56,628 nt of DNA from Streptococcus suis (GTDB taxonomy: Bacteria > Bacillota > Bacilli > Lactobacillales > Streptococcaceae): contig NZ_WCJE01000012.1 of NCBI RefSeq assembly GCF_016743335.1, forward strand, positions 1 through 56,628. Direction: 5' to 3'. The first letter of the stretch is position 1; every line of letters begins with the position of its first letter. Shown piece after piece: positions 44,541 through 53,065 of the stretch. The position numbers and the translations under genes are program-made. The notes under the pieces are model-generated. The model was not told the origin of the DNA, did not search any database, and saw only the letters and a program-made list of their open reading frames with translations.

Positions 44541-45912
44541 GCGATTAAAAAAATTAATGTACACGGATAAATTTTCCTTCTTTATCCGTTATTTTGCAGT
44601 ATTTACCCTGATTTTTGGTTTGATGACAGCTATCATTTTTCAATTAATGCGTTCAACTATGTATCAAAATTCAGATAATACCTTGAAACGGATTAAGGAA
44701 GAGCCAGCGATGGCTGTTGGTTTTGCAATCGCAAGAACCTATGAGCCTAACTCTGTCTTTATACTTCAAGATAGCCCAACTAGTGAAGAAACGACGAGCT
44801 CTAGCTCAGATAGCATGCCTGTTCCTAAAAATCAAAAAAATACTAGAGATGTAGAACAGCTGAAATTAGGTATCAATACTCATGTCTTACTCTATAGTAA
44901 AAGTGGAGAAATGGTCAATCCAGATACTTTTACTGGTTTGGCCGACCTACCGTTAGATAAGGAAAAATTGGGCGGAATTAAGGAAGCAACGGTTGAATCA
45001 AGCTTCGGTATGTCTGAAGATTATCGCTATGTGACGATTGAGCTGGCTACAGATGAACTAGGTTATTATTCGTCCTATGATATAAAATATGCGACAATTT
45101 TAGTGAATGTCAGCCAAATAAAATCCTCCATTGAGACCTATGAATCGACAGTTGCTATTGTTATGGTATCAGCTTGGCTCATTTCTATCTTGGCCAGTAT
45201 TTACCTATCAAATCTTAGTATACGTCCGATTCTAATTAGCTATCAAAAGCAAAAAGACTTTGTTGAAAATGCTAGTCATGAGTTGCGTACGCCGTTGGCT
45301 GTTCTCCAAAATCGCTTGGAGAGCCTGTTTCGCCATCCCGAAGCGACGATTTTAGAGAGTAGTGAAAGCATCGGATCTAGTTTGGAAGAAGTTCGAAATA
45401 TGCGATTATTGACAACGAACCTGCTCAATTTGGCTCGTCGTGATGATGGCTTAAAAGTTGATATGATCGATGTCCAACCCAACTATTTTGATGAAATCTT
45501 TGCTAATTACCTTATGATTGCCGAAGAAAATGGAAAAACACTAACAGTTAATAATTTGATTCATCAGCCGATTCGAACAGACAAGGTCTTGATTAAACAG
45601 TTGCTTACCATTTTATTTGACAATGCCATGAAGTATACCGATGATGATGGCAGAATTCAAATTACAGCTAATATCAAGGATAAATCTGTCTACTTCACAG
45701 TTGCCGACAATGGTTTGGGAATCAGCGATGCCGATAAGAAGAAAATCTTTGATCGCTTTTATCGAGTTGATAAGGCTAGAACGCGTCAAAAAGGTGGTTT
45801 CGGTCTAGGATTATCGCTGGCTCAGCAAATTATCAAGACACTAGGTGGGAAAATTTCTGTTAGAGATAACCAACCGAAAGGAACTATTTTTGAGGTAGGA
45901 TTACCTAAATAA
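44533..45912 (+). CDS. ciaH: Sensor histidine kinase CiaH
   Basis: A 459-residue membrane sensor partner of CiaR. Transmembrane helices lie near residues 17-37 and 207-228, enclosing an extracellular domain with a Ser-rich stretch (TTSSSSDS). The H-box [17 protein letters not shown] carries His249. N-box DNAMKYT is near 363, G1 DNGLGIS near 395, and G2 [11 protein letters not shown] near 421. Overlap with ciaR means coupled translation. Confidence 0.95.
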   Translation: MPKRLKKLMYTDKFSFFIRYFAVFTLIFGLMTAIIFQLMRSTMYQNSDNTLKRIKEEPAMAVGFAIARTYEPNSVFILQDSPTSEETTSSSSDSMPVPKNQKNTRDVEQLKLGINTHVLLYSKSGEMVNPDTFTGLADLPLDKEKLGGIKEATVESSFGMSEDYRYVTIELATDELGYYSSYDIKYATILVNVSQIKSSIETYESTVAIVMVSAWLISILASIYLSNLSIRPILISYQKQKDFVENASHELRTPLAVLQNRLESLFRHPEATILESSESIGSSLEEVRNMRLLTTNLLNLARRDDGLKVDMIDVQPNYFDEIFANYLMIAEENGKTLTVNNLIHQPIRTDKVLIKQLLTILFDNAMKYTDDDGRIQITANIKDKSVYFTVADNGLGISDADKKKIFDRFYRVDKARTRQKGGFGLGLSLAQQIIKTLGGKISVRDNQPKGTIFEVGLPK

Positions 45913-46012
45913 AACAATATTATTAGGCTAGGAAAATTCTAGTCTAATTTTTTTGTGTAGTTCGTCAGAAGCCTCCTAATTATGTTATACTTAAACAAGA
46001 ATGGAGGTAAAT

Positions 46013-47242
46013 ATGAGGAAAGTTTCTCGTGGCGTTTTAACCATATTAATATCGGCGACAGTCCTTTCTGCTTGTTCAGGAGGAGGACAAGAGCTGAGTG
46101 AACGTTTGGAAGCAGTTAAAATTGAATTTTCTAAAGAAAAAAAGCAACTAGAAGCAGAATTAACAGCATTAAAAGAAGAGGTTCAAGGAAATTTCTACTA
46201 CCAACAATTGGATACTGATAAGGAACGTCGTGTCTATCTCCAATTTGTTAATGGACTCAGCAAGCGGATGCAAGTGATCGATATTGATTCTGTTAATGAT
46301 GAAATATATTCGCGCGTATATTTTTCTGTCGCCCATGATTATCCAGAATTTTACTGGCTAACAGATGAAGCAGCAATGGCTGGTGGAATTGATATATTGG
46401 ATTTAGAAGAGCCGGTGTATCCGAGTGATTTATCTCCGACACAAAATAAAATAGAAGATGAAGTGAATAAGATACTTGCTCAGACACCAAAAGGGGCGGA
46501 CTATGAGAAGGTTAAATATTTTTACGAGGTGATTATAAAGCAAACGGATTACGACCTTGAAGCCCTGCAGACCAAATCTGTCACGTGGAGAAGTCAAGGA
46601 ATTACCAGTGTGCTATTAGATAAGAAATCCGTTTGTGCTGGCTATAGTCGCACCTTCCAATATCTATGTAAAAAAGCAGGCATTGATTGTATCTATGTTA
46701 CAGGGATTGCAAAAAATGGGCAAAACGGTGAGTTTGGGCATGCTTGGAATCTAGTCAAGATAAATGGACAATACTATGGTGTTGATACGACTTGGGGAGA
46801 TCCAGTTTTTGATCAAGCTATAAGTGGAGAAGCGCATACAGATATTTCATACGATTATCTATGTGTCCCTGATGAAATATTAGAGAGAAGTAGAATTGCT
46901 GATAGCGACCTACTCGACTACTGGGGAGAAGAACAATATTACGAACCTAGAGTATTGACCTATCCAAAGTGCACAGATAATTCATTGAATTACTATGTTC
47001 AAAAGGGAGTTTATTTCACAAGCTTTGATGAAGCTGCAATTTTACAGTCCATCATTGACCAGCGACTACAAGGTACGGATAAAGTAGTCTTGCAATTCGG
47101 AACAGCAGAAGCAATGCAACAAATGATTACATTGGCCTCTACTGAAAATAATGCTATTTTTCAGGCTTTGGGCGATGTAGGAGAGTATCAGTACTATTAT
47201 AATGACAAAACCTATACATTTGAACTGGCAGATTGGTTCTAA
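46013..47242 (+). CDS. Transglutaminase-like lipoprotein
   Basis: A 409-residue exported protein. The signal peptide ends in LSAC (lipobox). A short charged coiled coil (about 25-60) follows and then a transglutaminase/protease-like domain. The catalytic triad is plausible: Cys208 in KSVCAGYS, His243 in GHAWN and Asp258 in GVDTTWGD. Such domains act as cysteine peptidases or wall-linked crosslinkers; the activity here is unknown. Start: ATG 46013 has GGAGG 5 nt upstream, and the in-frame ATG 46001 overlaps that site. It follows ciaH after about 100 nt and may have its own promoter (TTATAC near 45985). Confidence 0.82.
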   Translation: MRKVSRGVLTILISATVLSACSGGGQELSERLEAVKIEFSKEKKQLEAELTALKEEVQGNFYYQQLDTDKERRVYLQFVNGLSKRMQVIDIDSVNDEIYSRVYFSVAHDYPEFYWLTDEAAMAGGIDILDLEEPVYPSDLSPTQNKIEDEVNKILAQTPKGADYEKVKYFYEVIIKQTDYDLEALQTKSVTWRSQGITSVLLDKKSVCAGYSRTFQYLCKKAGIDCIYVTGIAKNGQNGEFGHAWNLVKINGQYYGVDTTWGDPVFDQAISGEAHTDISYDYLCVPDEILERSRIADSDLLDYWGEEQYYEPRVLTYPKCTDNSLNYYVQKGVYFTSFDEAAILQSIIDQRLQGTDKVVLQFGTAEAMQQMITLASTENNAIFQALGDVGEYQYYYNDKTYTFELADWF

Positions 47243-47355
47243 CGAATTAGTTTGAATCTCTAGGAGCGTGTTCTTCCCTAATAATAAAAAATAGGGAGCG
47301 GGAAAGACATCCATGGTGGCTCCGCCCTCACCCACAGAATAATGAAAACAAACAT

Positions 47356-47393
47356 AAAGCCCTCACTAGGTGTATAATCTTAGTGAGGGCTTT
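47356..47393. terminator. Strong 13-bp hairpin after the transglutaminase gene
   Basis: AAAGCCCTCACTA (47356-47368) pairs perfectly with TAGTGAGGGCTTT (47381-47393) around a 12-nt loop. The 47243-47468 gap holds this hairpin, a weaker TCCCTA/TAGGGA stem (47274-47297) and the rpsT terminator, but no recognised gene. Confidence 0.65.
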
Positions 47394-47429
47394 GTGGTTG
47401 ACGAGTTAAGGATGTTACTCATCGAGGGG

Positions 47430-47465
47430 AAAAATAAAAAAAAGGAAACCCAAAGGTTTCTCTTT
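47430..47465 (-). terminator. Terminator of rpsT
   Basis: On the minus strand GAAACC pairs with GGTTTC around TTTG and is followed by a long T tract (plus-strand A run 47430-47443). Confidence 0.7.
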
Positions 47466-47468
47466 TAA

Positions 47469-47702
47469 TTAAGCAAGTTTTGATGCAAGACGTGCTTTAT
47501 CGCGGCTTGCTTTGTTTTTGTGAATCAAACCTTTAGTTTCTGCTTTATCGATTGCTGAACTAGCAGCACGGAAAAGCTCTTCAGATGGGTTAGCTTCAAA
47601 TGCTTTGATTGCAGTACGCATAGCTGATTTTTGTGCTGAGTTTTTCTCGTTTTGTTTAACGTTCAATTCAGCGCGTTTGATAGCTGACTTAATGTTTGCC
47701 AA
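47469..47702 (-). CDS. rpsT: 30S ribosomal protein S20
   Basis: A 77-residue primary-binding ribosomal protein that contacts 16S rRNA; Lys/Ala-rich helices, sequence [13 protein letters not shown] at the N-terminus and [14 protein letters not shown] at the end. Start: the TTG whose complement is 47700-47702 follows GGTGGAGG by 8-9 nt, and gives the family N-terminus; the longer GTG frame from 47717 includes the ribosome site and is rejected. UUG initiation is known for E. coli rpsT and involved in its autoregulation; finding it here is suggestive. Monocistronic. Confidence 0.95.
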   Translation of the reverse strand: MANIKSAIKRAELNVKQNEKNSAQKSAMRTAIKAFEANPSEELFRAASSAIDKAETKGLIHKNKASRDKARLASKLA

Positions 47703-47775
47703 TGGTTTCACCTCCACCCTTTCTTGTACTAACTATACCATTATATCTGAAAAGAGTATTTTTGACAAGTGAAAT

Positions 47776-48696
47776 TTATTTTTTTAGATAAATTTTATCA
47801 ATCTCATGGTTTTCGGCCTTATGAAGAATAATATCAGCACGGTTTCTGGTTGGTTCAATGAATTTTTCTAAGTTAGCTAGATTAATATTTTTCCAAGTAT
47901 TCTGGGCAATAGATAGAATCTCAGGGTACGTCATCTGGGTAAAACGATGGTAATAGTTGTTAGGGTCATTTTTTGCCAATGTCAATAATTTTTGGAATCG
48001 CTCCAAGTACCAGGTTTCAATATGCTCCACATCAGCGTCAACGTATATAGATAGGTCAAAATAGTCACTGACATAGAGGCGCTGGTTTTGTGGATTTTGA
48101 AATACATTGATTCCTTCAACAATCAAGAAATCTGGAGACTTAATATCCTGAGTTTTGTTGGGGACAATATCATAGATTTCATGTGAATAGACAGGAATTT
48201 GGCAGTCGTAGCCGTTTTTTATCTTATCAAGGAAATCAATCAATTTCTCCATGTCATAGGATTCAGGAAAACCTTTTTTATTTAACAGTTGCCGTTCTTC
48301 TAAGACCGCATTTGGATGGAGAAAACCATCTGTTGTCACTAATTCAACCTTGGCGTGTTTAAAAGTCCGAGCAATAAGAATTTGCAACAATCTACTAGTT
48401 GTTGATTTGCCGACAGCAACACTTCCAGAAACACCAATGATAAATGGTTGTGGCTTGATAGTCTTTTGTAGAAATAAACTCTTCGTAAAATTGAGGTCTT
48501 TGCGTGCTTTCCGATAGATATGGATAAGATTAACCAAAGGAAGATAGATGTCAGAAACCTCATGTAATTGAATGCGGTCGTTAAAACTTTTAATAGAATT
48601 TAGTTCGCTTTGACTAAGTGGAATGGTAGTCTTACGGTGTAGTTGTTGCCAAGTGGCTCGGTCAATTTGTTCAAAATTTAAAAATTCGTTTTTCAT
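47776..48696 (-). CDS. coaA: Pantothenate kinase type I
   Basis: Phosphorylates pantothenate in the first step of coenzyme A synthesis. The P-loop [15 protein letters not shown] is near residues 93-107, TTDGFLHPN near 125-133, and substrate segments VEGINVFQ and [10 protein letters not shown] are near 190-220. The 306-residue length is typical of bacterial type I CoaA. AGGAAG upstream of ATG. It is divergent from the methyltransferase-deo operon with a 108-nt shared regulatory gap. Confidence 0.94.
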   Translation of the reverse strand: MKNEFLNFEQIDRATWQQLHRKTTIPLSQSELNSIKSFNDRIQLHEVSDIYLPLVNLIHIYRKARKDLNFTKSLFLQKTIKPQPFIIGVSGSVAVGKSTTSRLLQILIARTFKHAKVELVTTDGFLHPNAVLEERQLLNKKGFPESYDMEKLIDFLDKIKNGYDCQIPVYSHEIYDIVPNKTQDIKSPDFLIVEGINVFQNPQNQRLYVSDYFDLSIYVDADVEHIETWYLERFQKLLTLAKNDPNNYYHRFTQMTYPEILSIAQNTWKNINLANLEKFIEPTRNRADIILHKAENHEIDKIYLKK

Positions 48697-48769
48697 ACAT
48701 AATTCTTCCTATAGGTAAGCGTTTCAATATCGATTTCATTTTATCATATTTTTCATGTAAGAAAAACTC

Positions 48770-48798
48770 TTGAAAACGTTTTTAGGAAATGTTATAAT
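48770..48798 (+). promoter_or_regulatory. Leaderless promoter of the nucleoside operon with overlapping cre-like site
   Basis: TTGAAA (48770-48775), 17 nt, TATAAT (48793-48798) with extended TGT; ATG follows after exactly 6 nt (AAGTAC). The 15-mer TTGAAAACGTTTTTA (48770-48784) matches the catabolite-response consensus WTGNAANCGNWNNCW at 14 of 15 positions and covers the -35, so CcpA would be expected to repress. Confidence 0.65.
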
Positions 48799-48804
48799 AA
48801 GTAC

Positions 48805-49395
48805 ATGTCCAATATGTATTACGAAAAAAATCCTACAGTAGCACATGATATTCATGAAATCCACGTAAACTTACTAGACACCCCAATGTCTTTCATGACA
48901 GATGCAGGTGTTTTTAGCAAGAAGATGGTTGATTATGGTAGTCAAGTGCTTTTAAAAACCCTTCATTTTGAAAAAGGAGCATCGGTGTTGGATGTTGGTT
49001 GTGGTTATGGACCAATTGGTTTGACACTTGCTAAGGTGTTCAGCACCAAGACAACACTGATTGATATTAATAGCAGAGCTTTGGATTTAGCTACAAAAAA
49101 TGCTGAGAGGAATGGTGTTACCGCTAAAATTTATCAATCCAATATCTACGAAAACGTGGACGAAACATTCAATCATATTGTTTCAAATCCACCTATTCGG
49201 GCCGGAAAATCGGTTGTACATGAAGTAATTGCTGGCGCTTTTCAACGCTTAGAGGCAAACGGAACCTTGACCATTGTCGTTCAAAAGAAACAAGGTGCAC
49301 CGAGTGCCAAGGCTAAGATGGAAGAGGTGTTCGGCAACTGCCAGATAATAAAGAAAGACAAGGGTTACTACATCCTTGAAAGTGTGAGAGAATGA
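48805..49395 (+). CDS. RsmC-like class I SAM-dependent methyltransferase
   Basis: A 196-residue small-domain methyltransferase of the RsmC/RlmG type. SAM motif I VLDVGCGYGPIGLTLA is near residues 60-75 and the catalytic NPPIR is near 131-135. In streptococci this gene leads the nucleoside operon; its substrate is probably guanine in 16S rRNA by family, not proven. No ribosome site: transcript predicted leaderless. ATGA overlap with the next gene (4 bp). Confidence 0.85.
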   Translation: MSNMYYEKNPTVAHDIHEIHVNLLDTPMSFMTDAGVFSKKMVDYGSQVLLKTLHFEKGASVLDVGCGYGPIGLTLAKVFSTKTTLIDINSRALDLATKNAERNGVTAKIYQSNIYENVDETFNHIVSNPPIRAGKSVVHEVIAGAFQRLEANGTLTIVVQKKQGAPSAKAKMEEVFGNCQIIKKDKGYYILESVRE

Positions 49396-50669
49396 GAGCA
49401 GTTGATTTAATTCAAAAAAAGCGTGATGGCTTAGAACTATCGTCTGAAGAAATCAAATGGTTGATTGATGGATATGTAGCTGGGACAGTACCGGATTATC
49501 AAATGTCAGCCTTGGCGATGGCGATTTATTTCAAAGGGATGTCAACACGTGAGATTTCTGATTTGACAATGTCTATGGTTGCAACGGGTGAACAGATTGA
49601 TTTGTCTGCAATTCCAGGCATCAAAGTAGATAAGCATTCTACAGGTGGTGTCGGAGATAAGGTCACACTCATCTTAGCGCCATTGGTAGCAAGTTTTGAT
49701 ATTCCAGTTGCAAAGATGAGCGGTCGTGGACTTGGTCATACTGGCGGAACCTTGGATAAGTTAGAGTCAATCAAAGGATACCAGATTGAAGTTAGTCAAG
49801 AAGATTTCATCAAGCAAGTTCAAGATACTGGTGTTGCAGTTATCGGACAGTCAGACAATCTTGTCAAAGCTGATAAATTGCTCTATGCCCTTCGAGATGT
49901 GACAGCAACCGTTGACATTATTCCACTGATTGCAAGCTCGGTAATGTCTAAGAAAATTGCCGCAGGTGCGGATGCGATTCTTCTAGATGTAACAGTGGGA
50001 GAAGGTGCCTTCATGAAGACCGTTGAAGAAGCACGGGTTCTAGCTCAAACCATGGTGGATCTTGGCAAGGCGGTTGGGCGTAAGACAGTTGCTGTTTTGA
50101 CTGACATGTCTCAACCAGTTGGAACTTCGATTGGAAATCGTTTGGAAATTTTAGAAGCTATTGAAATTTTACAGGGTAAAGGTCGAGAAGATGTTACCGA
50201 ATTTATCTGTGAACTAGCCCAAATTATGTTGGGGCTTGCAAATGTTGAGAAAAGCATTGAAGAAGTACGCCAACATATTGACAATGGTGCAGCTTTGAAG
50301 AAATTTGAAGAGATGGTCCTTGCTCAAGGTGGTGACTTAGAAGATTTATATCGTCCAGTTCAGGTTACACAGCAAGTTCCAGTTCTTGCGGAGGAGGATG
50401 GATACCTTGTAGGGCTTCCTGCGTTGGAATTCGGTCTCTTTGCAATGAAACTTGGTGCAGGTCGCGCAGTCAAGACAGACGATTTAGATTATGAAACAGG
50501 TATTGTCTTCCATAAGAAAGTAGGGGAAGCTGTTTCTAAGGGTGAACAAATCGCAACGATTTATGCCAATGAAAATATTTCGGAAAACATGCTTACAAAT
50601 TTCCAAAAAAATGTTAAAATAGATAAAGAAAGTGTAAAAACGAAAGAAATCATAGAGATTATTTCTTAA
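49392..50669 (+). CDS. pdp: Pyrimidine-nucleoside phosphorylase
   Basis: Cleaves uridine, deoxyuridine and thymidine with phosphate to a base plus (deoxy)ribose 1-phosphate. The signature KVDKHSTGGVGDKVTL is near residues 78-93, and the phosphate loop GRGLGHTGGTLDKLE near 112-126. The C-terminal barrel-sandwich domain (about 340-425) is present. 425 residues is standard. Coupled to the upstream methyltransferase by overlap and followed by deoC after 15 nt. Confidence 0.94.
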   Translation: MRAVDLIQKKRDGLELSSEEIKWLIDGYVAGTVPDYQMSALAMAIYFKGMSTREISDLTMSMVATGEQIDLSAIPGIKVDKHSTGGVGDKVTLILAPLVASFDIPVAKMSGRGLGHTGGTLDKLESIKGYQIEVSQEDFIKQVQDTGVAVIGQSDNLVKADKLLYALRDVTATVDIIPLIASSVMSKKIAAGADAILLDVTVGEGAFMKTVEEARVLAQTMVDLGKAVGRKTVAVLTDMSQPVGTSIGNRLEILEAIEILQGKGREDVTEFICELAQIMLGLANVEKSIEEVRQHIDNGAALKKFEEMVLAQGGDLEDLYRPVQVTQQVPVLAEEDGYLVGLPALEFGLFAMKLGAGRAVKTDDLDYETGIVFHKKVGEAVSKGEQIATIYANENISENMLTNFQKNVKIDKESVKTKEIIEIIS

Positions 50670-50684
50670 TATACGGAGAAAACT

Positions 50685-51347
50685 ATGAAATTGAATAAAT
50701 ATATTGACCATACAATCTTGAAACCTGAGACAACACAAGAGCAGGTTGAAAAGATTTTGGCAGAAGCAAAAGAATATGATTTTGCAAGTGTCTGTGTTAA
50801 CCCAACTTGGGTTGCTTTAGCAGCTGAAAGCTTGAAAGATAGTGATGTAAAAGTTTGTACGGTTATTGGTTTCCCTCTCGGAGCAAACACACCTGCTGTA
50901 AAAGCATTCGAAACAAAAGATGCAATTTCAAATGGAGCAGATGAGATTGACATGGTTATCAATATCGGTGCTCTGAAAACTGGAAATTACGATTTGGTTT
51001 TGGAGGATATTAAAGCTGTTGTAGCAGCAAGTGGTGATAAACTAGTCAAAGTTATCATCGAAGCATGCCTCCTTACTGATGATGAGAAAGTGAAAGCTTG
51101 TCAATTATCTCAAGAAGCTGGTGCGGACTATGTTAAAACCTCTACAGGATTTTCTACAGGCGGTGCTACAGTAGCGGATGTTGCCTTAATGAGAAAAACA
51201 GTAGGTCCTGACATGGGAGTGAAGGCTTCAGGTGGTGCACGTTCGTATGAAGATGCCATTGCCTTTATCGAAGCAGGAGCGTCTCGTATTGGTGCGTCAT
51301 CAGGCGTGGCAATCATGAATGGAGCACAGGCGGATGGAGACTATTGA
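50685..51347 (+). CDS. deoC: Deoxyribose-phosphate aldolase
   Basis: Splits deoxyribose 5-phosphate into acetaldehyde and glyceraldehyde 3-phosphate, feeding nucleoside sugars into glycolysis. TIM-barrel; the Schiff-base Lys is in YVKTSTGF (near 149-156) and the second catalytic Lys is in VKASGGAR near 180. 220 residues is typical. ACGGAG precedes ATG. Its last 14 bp overlap the cdd start. Confidence 0.95.
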   Translation: MKLNKYIDHTILKPETTQEQVEKILAEAKEYDFASVCVNPTWVALAAESLKDSDVKVCTVIGFPLGANTPAVKAFETKDAISNGADEIDMVINIGALKTGNYDLVLEDIKAVVAASGDKLVKVIIEACLLTDDEKVKACQLSQEAGADYVKTSTGFSTGGATVADVALMRKTVGPDMGVKASGGARSYEDAIAFIEAGASRIGASSGVAIMNGAQADGDY

Positions 51348-51723
51348 TTTAATTGAATTGGCTGTAAAAAACAGTCAAAAAGCATACGTACCGTACTCAA
51401 AATTTCCAGTTAGTGCAGTTCTTGTAGCTAAGACAGGGGAAATATTTACGGGTGTAAACATTGAAAATGCAAGCTTTGGTTTGACCAATTGCGCTGAAAG
51501 GACAGCTATTTTCAAGGCCATTTCTGAAGGTGTGAAAGATTTTTCTGAGATCATTATTTATGGCGAAACAGAAAAGCCAATATCTCCTTGTGGAGCTTGT
51601 CGCCAAGTTATGGCAGAATTTTTTGATAAGGATTTAAAAGTGACCTTGGTCGCTAAAGATAAATCGACAGTCGAGATGACAGTCGGGGAATTACTTCCAT
51701 ATTCCTTTACAGACTTAACCTAG
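51334..51723 (+). CDS. cdd: Cytidine deaminase
   Basis: Converts cytidine and deoxycytidine to uridine forms, supplying Pdp. Zinc motif: Cys-Ala-Glu in [10 protein letters not shown] near residue 53 and PCGACRQ near 86. The tetrameric small type of 129 residues. Start ATG 51334 ([10 protein letters not shown]) is preferred with GGAG 9 nt upstream; ATG 51319 would add five residues and is the alternative. Confidence 0.93.
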   Translation: METIDLIELAVKNSQKAYVPYSKFPVSAVLVAKTGEIFTGVNIENASFGLTNCAERTAIFKAISEGVKDFSEIIIYGETEKPISPCGACRQVMAEFFDKDLKVTLVAKDKSTVEMTVGELLPYSFTDLT

Positions 51724-51760
51724 TCTGTATGACAGTCATTTGACTGTAGCAATATTACTC

Positions 51761-51778
51761 TGCAACAATATAGTTGCA
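51761..51778 (+). other. Hairpins in the gap between cdd and the lipoprotein gene
   Basis: TGCAAC (51761-51766) pairs with GTTGCA (51773-51778), and ACAGTC (51732-51737) with GACTGT (51742-51747). Neither has a proper T run, so they may be RNA processing or stability elements rather than terminators. Confidence 0.4.
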
Positions 51779-51803
51779 AAAAGATTTTTAGGAGGGTTCA
51801 GAA

Positions 51804-52871
51804 ATGAACAAGAAACTTGTTGGACTTGGTCTAGCAGCTGTTGCGGCTGTATCTTTGGCTGCATGTGGTAACCGTGCTTCAAAAAGCAGTAGCTCAGAAG
51901 CATCTTCATCAGCGGACACATCTGTGAAAGCTGCTATCGTTACTGACATTGGTGGTGTTGATGACCGTTCATTCAACCAATCTGCATGGGAAGGTCTTCA
52001 AGAATGGGGTAATGCAGCTGGTCTTTCTAAAGGTAATGGCTACGATTACTTCCAATCAGCTAGTGAATCAGATTATATCACAAACCTTGATTCAGCTGTT
52101 GCTGGTGGTTACAATCTTGTGTTCGGTATTGGTTTTGCCTTGGAGAGTGCGATTGCTGAGGTTGCACCAAATAATCCTGACACACACTATGTAATCGTGG
52201 ATAGTGTTGTTCCAGATCAAGACAACGTAGTCAGCGTAGGTTTCGCAGACCATGAAGCATCATATCTTGCTGGTGTTGCTGCAGCTAAGTCAACTAAGAC
52301 AAACCACGTAGGTTTCATCGGTGGTATGGAAGGTGTTATCATCGATCGCTTTGAAGCTGGTTTCGTTGCGGGTGCTAAGTCTGTAAACAAAGACATCAAG
52401 ATTACAGTTGACTATGCTGGTTCATTTGGTGATGCTGCTAAAGGTCAAACTCTTGCAGCTGCTCAATATGCTGCAGGTGCAGATGTTATCTTCCACGCTT
52501 CTGGTGGTACTGGTAACGGTGTATTTGCTGCTGCTAAAGCAGAAAATGAAACTCGTAATGAAGCAGATAAAGTTTGGGTAATCGGTGTTGACCGTGACCA
52601 ATCAGCAGAAGGTGAATATACTTCTAAAGATGGTAAGTCTTCTAACTTTGTATTGGCTTCAACTTTGAAACAAGTTGGTACTTCAGTTAAAGATATTGCA
52701 ACTAAAGCTGTCGCAGGTGAATTCCCTGGTGGTCAAGTACTTCGATTCTCATTGAAAGATAAAGGTGTTGAATTGGCAGAAACTAACCTTTCAGAAGATG
52801 CTTCTAAAGCAGTTGCAGATGCTAAGCAAGCTATCTTGGATGGCAAAGTAGAAGTTCCTGAAAAACCTTAA
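51804..52871 (+). CDS. bmpA: Nucleoside-binding lipoprotein (BMP family, PnrA/BmpA-like)
   Basis: A 355-residue lipoprotein (lipobox LAAC, Cys21), solute-binding subunit of the nucleoside ABC importer encoded downstream. The family phrases DIGGVDDRSFNQSAWEGL near 47-64 and HASGGTGNGVF near 232-242 are nucleoside contacts. Strongly biased codons suggest very high expression. AGGAGG precedes ATG. A strong terminator after the gene would keep most transcripts from entering the transport ATPase gene. Confidence 0.93.
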   Translation: MNKKLVGLGLAAVAAVSLAACGNRASKSSSSEASSSADTSVKAAIVTDIGGVDDRSFNQSAWEGLQEWGNAAGLSKGNGYDYFQSASESDYITNLDSAVAGGYNLVFGIGFALESAIAEVAPNNPDTHYVIVDSVVPDQDNVVSVGFADHEASYLAGVAAAKSTKTNHVGFIGGMEGVIIDRFEAGFVAGAKSVNKDIKITVDYAGSFGDAAKGQTLAAAQYAAGADVIFHASGGTGNGVFAAAKAENETRNEADKVWVIGVDRDQSAEGEYTSKDGKSSNFVLASTLKQVGTSVKDIATKAVAGEFPGGQVLRFSLKDKGVELAETNLSEDASKAVADAKQAILDGKVEVPEKP

Positions 52872-52897
52872 TGAATTTCTTTTCGACAATTCCGATT

Positions 52898-52923
52898 CGG
52901 CGACCCGACGGGGTCGCCGTTTT
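52898..52923 (+). terminator. Strong terminator after bmpA
   Basis: CGGCGACCC (52898-52906) pairs perfectly with GGGTCGCCG (52911-52919), followed by TTTT. It lies inside the operon, so partial read-through probably sets the binding protein in excess over the transporter. Confidence 0.8.
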
Positions 52924-52927
52924 CGGG

Positions 52928-52990
52928 CTGAGATTTTTCTCAGTAAAGCCTATCAGCTATGGTAGGTTTTACTGACAAAAATGGTATAGT
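52928..52990 (+). promoter_or_regulatory. nupA leader with mutually exclusive hairpins and a -10 box
   Basis: CTGAG/CTCAG (52928-52943) overlaps the left arm of a longer 13-bp stem pairing TCAGTAAAGCCTA (52940-52952) with TAGGTTTTACTGA (52963-52975, one G-T pair). An extended -10 TGGTATAGT (52982-52990) follows. The duplicated 11-mer TGAAGAATTTT (52994 and 53023) is downstream. Confidence 0.45.
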
Positions 52991-53065
52991 TGATGAAGAA
53001 TTTTAAGGTACTAAAGTGGTACTGAAGAATTTTCAGAAGGCTATAGTCAGAAAGGATAATAGATT

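Noticed and set aside
51724..51803. Purine or preQ1 riboswitch before the nucleoside-binding lipoprotein
   Set aside because: Two short hairpins only, without the conserved junction or pseudoknot sequences of known classes.
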